Of a DNA stretch of 64,000 nt, positions 61,801 through 64,000 are shown piece after piece. Below the pieces are notes generated by a model. It was not told where the DNA came from and did not search any database. It saw only the letters and a list, made by a program, of their open reading frames with translations. The DNA is from Saprospiraceae bacterium. Lineage in GTDB: Bacteria; Bacteroidota; Bacteroidia; Chitinophagales; Saprospiraceae. Position numbers and translations under genes: made by a program. Every line of letters begins with the position of its first letter. Position 1 is the stretch's first letter. The stretch is taken from the NCBI GenBank assembly GCA_016715405.1, contig JADKAE010000017.1:83901-147900 (forward strand), in the 5' to 3' direction.

Positions 61801-64000
61801 AGGCTCCACTCAAACCATCACCCCTCTTGGCAATTTCATTGCAGAAGGCTACGGCGGCTTCCCCATCGAAATAAAATCTGCAAATCAAGGCCAGCAAGCC
61901 ATCCTCCACAAAGACGGCGACCCCATCTGCCTCGACTTCCTGTACCTCACCGATATAGCCGCTACCGGCAGCGCATTCACCTACGCCGGCGCCAACAGCG
62001 ACGACGTATTCAACAACTCGGGGTGGATATTCGAAGCTTGCCCGGATTGCTTCAGCGACCGCCGCTTCAGGCGCCAGCATTGAACCATCCAGCCAGTAAT
62101 ATACTCAGTCCGGCCAACAGGTCAATCTTGTACTGCAAAACCTGCCGGTAGGTTGGGAAGCCGTGTGGTTTAATACCGACCAAACCACGGAGTTGTACGC
62201 CGGTACGGCCAACCTGTTCCAGCCCGTGATTTTTTCCACTACTAATTTCTACGGTGCTATACGGATCTGGAAACGGGATGTGTCAGAACTGGTACAAGTG
62301 ACCGTGTACGCCTGTCCACCTCCCACCTTGGACGGCGCCTACGACGTCCGCCAAAACTCAGCCGAATTGCGGTGGACTACCCACGATACGCCTGCGAATA
62401 ATTGCTGGGTAGTGACCGTCGGTCCGGCAGGTATGGCTGTAGATGCCTCTGGCTGCCCGCAAAGCGAACAGGCTTTGTTTACCACTACGGTATGCTATAT
62501 CAATAACAATGTTAGTTTTTCTGCGCCCGTCACAGGTATGACAGTCGTAGGCAATCAGATCCGCATTACAGTGGGTAGTTTGCCTGCCAATACCTACCTC
62601 GAATATTATGTCAGCGAAACCTGCGATGGGATGCCTGCGCCTTATAATGTATCGAGTTGTGCGGGGCCGGCTGGTTTTTATACGCTTGAGGCGCCCTATA
62701 CCGTGAGCGCAACTTCAGTAAAGCCGGTCTGCTTATTCATAAGCCCTGGCTATGTACCCAATGGTTCCTTCACAGTAACGGTAACTGATGGCTCTACCTG
62801 TCCGGGGACATACACGGTAAGCGCCGTTCCGATAGCCAACTCAGGGCCTTCAAATTATACGCCTCCATTTACCAGCATAAATACATACAATAATTTTCCT
62901 GCGGGTAACTTCCTGTTTGCTAACGCCGGCGTAGGTTTACAGCGTGACGACTGTGAAAACCAATTCCGCTAATCCGCAAGATAATACAGTCGTTATTCAG
63001 GTGTGCGTACCCGATGGGATGGACATGGAGCAGCCTATGTTTTTTATGCAACGGATATACTGGGCAATATCCATGCCGACAACGATCCACCGCGCAGGCA
63101 AACTCAACGCGCAACTTTGGAAATTTATTTACACAGGAAGGGGAATGCGGCCGCCACGATGAATACTACGTCTACGGCTTCGACAACTGCGACGGCTTTA
63201 TCGTCGCCAATAACGCCGTTAGCGCCACGGCATCTCCAGGTACACAGGTAGCTGTCACACCAGATGGATTCGGCTTTTATTTGGTCGAGGTCAACTGGGG
63301 TATTGGCGCCAAGCAGGTAACCGTGACAGGGACGAGACGCCGCAGGTAATACAATTGACCTGATCTTGCAGATGAATGTGATCGATAATATTCCCCCAAC
63401 AGCCTCTTGCTTCAATACTTCTGTTGACTTCAATGGGGAGTCCAATATGTCGCTCAATGTTAACAACCTCGTCAGTGCCTCCGACAATTGCGGCATCCAA
63501 AATATAACGCTATCGACTGATAACATCTCTCGCGCACAAATCGGGGAGGTTGTGCAGGTTACTGTAACGGCAACCGACTACAACAGCAACTCCGCTTCCT
63601 GCGTCGCCCAGGTCACCGTCTCCGGCCGGCCCTGCGGCTGGAACAGCTACAACGGCGCCGTGGGTTGCGGCAGCAGCTCTGCATATAACCCCACAAGCCT
63701 CGTATGGTCGCTCACGGGCAGCAACTGCTATTACACGTCTCCCTACACCTCGGATGCGCTGGCTTTTGCCCGGCGCAGCCTCTGCGGCAATGGCAGCATC
63801 ACCGCGCAAGTCACCAGTATCAATGGTACCAGTATGGGCTGGGCGGGTGTCATCATGCGGGAGAGCAATGCCCTGGGCGCCAAAAAGGCCCAGTTGATGA
63901 CCAACCTGAGTAGTTTGCATCGCAGAGAGCTCAGGGTTGTCACTAACGGACAAGCATTCCCGCAGCAGTTTGCAAGCAATGGACGCTACTTTGGCTGCGC
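58882..64000 (+). CDS. Giant modular surface protein (adhesin-like), frameshifted, runs off the window
   Basis: The signal peptide 'MKKYTLFRKSVLLICAIVWQ' is followed by repeated modules opening with 'YYWVGGSGLWSDHNNHWATT' or 'YWVGGSGSWNDLTHW' and 'DDVFFDANAG', a pattern of large secreted Bacteroidota proteins. The module is beta-helix-like ('TFSAGQTFNSS', 'GGTIRTNNQTVTAGYF', 'SSVLNITSSNGFIYIC'). From 62090 a different region has fibronectin-like ('NSAELRWTTHDTPANNCWVV') and then HYR-like ('DNIPPTASCFNTSVDF', 'VTVTATDYNSNSASC') domains, and near 63640 a Cys-rich module. Frame breaks are at least ten (for example 59646, 60131, 60485, 60766, 61325, 62080, 62960, 63345), mostly in runs, plus a TAA by substitution at 61706. 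A T9SS sorting domain is expected beyond the window. Confidence 0.82.
59301..61779 (+). repeat. Near-identical tandem repeat, period about 1.03 kb, 2.4 copies
   Basis: The word ATTTTCGGCGGGTCAAACC starts at 59301, 60331 and 61355. From each start the sequence matches the next copy almost base for base; the third copy diverges after about 61779. Differences are chiefly one-base indels in runs (for instance T5, T6 and T4 in the same 'GCTATTTT...ACATTG' position), one in-frame loss of GGC in copy 2 and one C-to-A change giving a stop in copy 3. Each full copy encodes about 343 residues. More copies may be collapsed. Confidence 0.93.

Overview
The window reads as a chromosomal segment of a Bacteroidota bacterium, most plausibly from the Saprospiria/Chitinophagia side of the phylum (inference). 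The signs are a type IX secretion sorting domain, several promoters of the TTG-N17-23-TAnnTTTG type peculiar to the phylum, lipoproteins of phylum-restricted families (DUF4292, DUF4856, a DUF2027-Smr protein), TonB-receptor biology and a giant 'YWVGGSG' surface protein. No rRNA, tRNA, CRISPR array or intact insertion sequence was seen.

Layout. 1-7 kb: tail of a secreted protein, a small membrane protein, a Gfo/Idh oxidoreductase with a lipoprotein, a polyprenyl-phosphate sugar transferase, two exported proteins of unknown role. 7-13.5 kb: SlyD-like isomerase, a charged exported protein, S41 peptidase, Lrp regulator, methyltransferase, Smr protein, OmpA protein. 13.6-17.9 kb: tyrosine breakdown (HppD, HmgA) under a damaged MarR regulator, a decayed gene and YceI. 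18-29.7 kb: ClpB, a large TIM-barrel/SUMF1 protein, DnaE, TsaE, alanine dehydrogenase. 29.9-36 kb: a probable iron-uptake operon (DUF4856 lipoprotein, imelysin, HTTM membrane protein, FecA-like TonB receptor). 36-42.4 kb: HflX, then a four-gene envelope operon (nucleotidyltransferase, TPR, DUF4292, EnvC-like). 42.7-51.8 kb: RsgA, a VWA protein, a LytS-like kinase, a sugar isomerase, NadB and an SDR enzyme. 51.8-58.6 kb: a type III-like restriction-modification pair plus an AT-rich membrane gene, bracketed by 124-base direct repeats. 58.9-64 kb: a giant surface protein with near-identical 1-kb internal repeats that runs off the window.

Two window-wide patterns stand out. First, nearly every gap between genes holds an array of a 7-13 base unit repeated in tandem and then repeated again as its own reverse complement, so the whole gap folds into one long hairpin. 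About 30 such loci of at least ten unit families lie in 64 kb. They often begin on the stop codon itself, in a few genes they supply the stop codon and last residues, and one has expanded inside a coding region. This is the best candidate here for something undescribed. Second, about a dozen genes are split by single-base shifts, nearly all in homopolymer runs. This looks like an unpolished long-read assembly, so I treat most of these genes as functional and give the joined extents.
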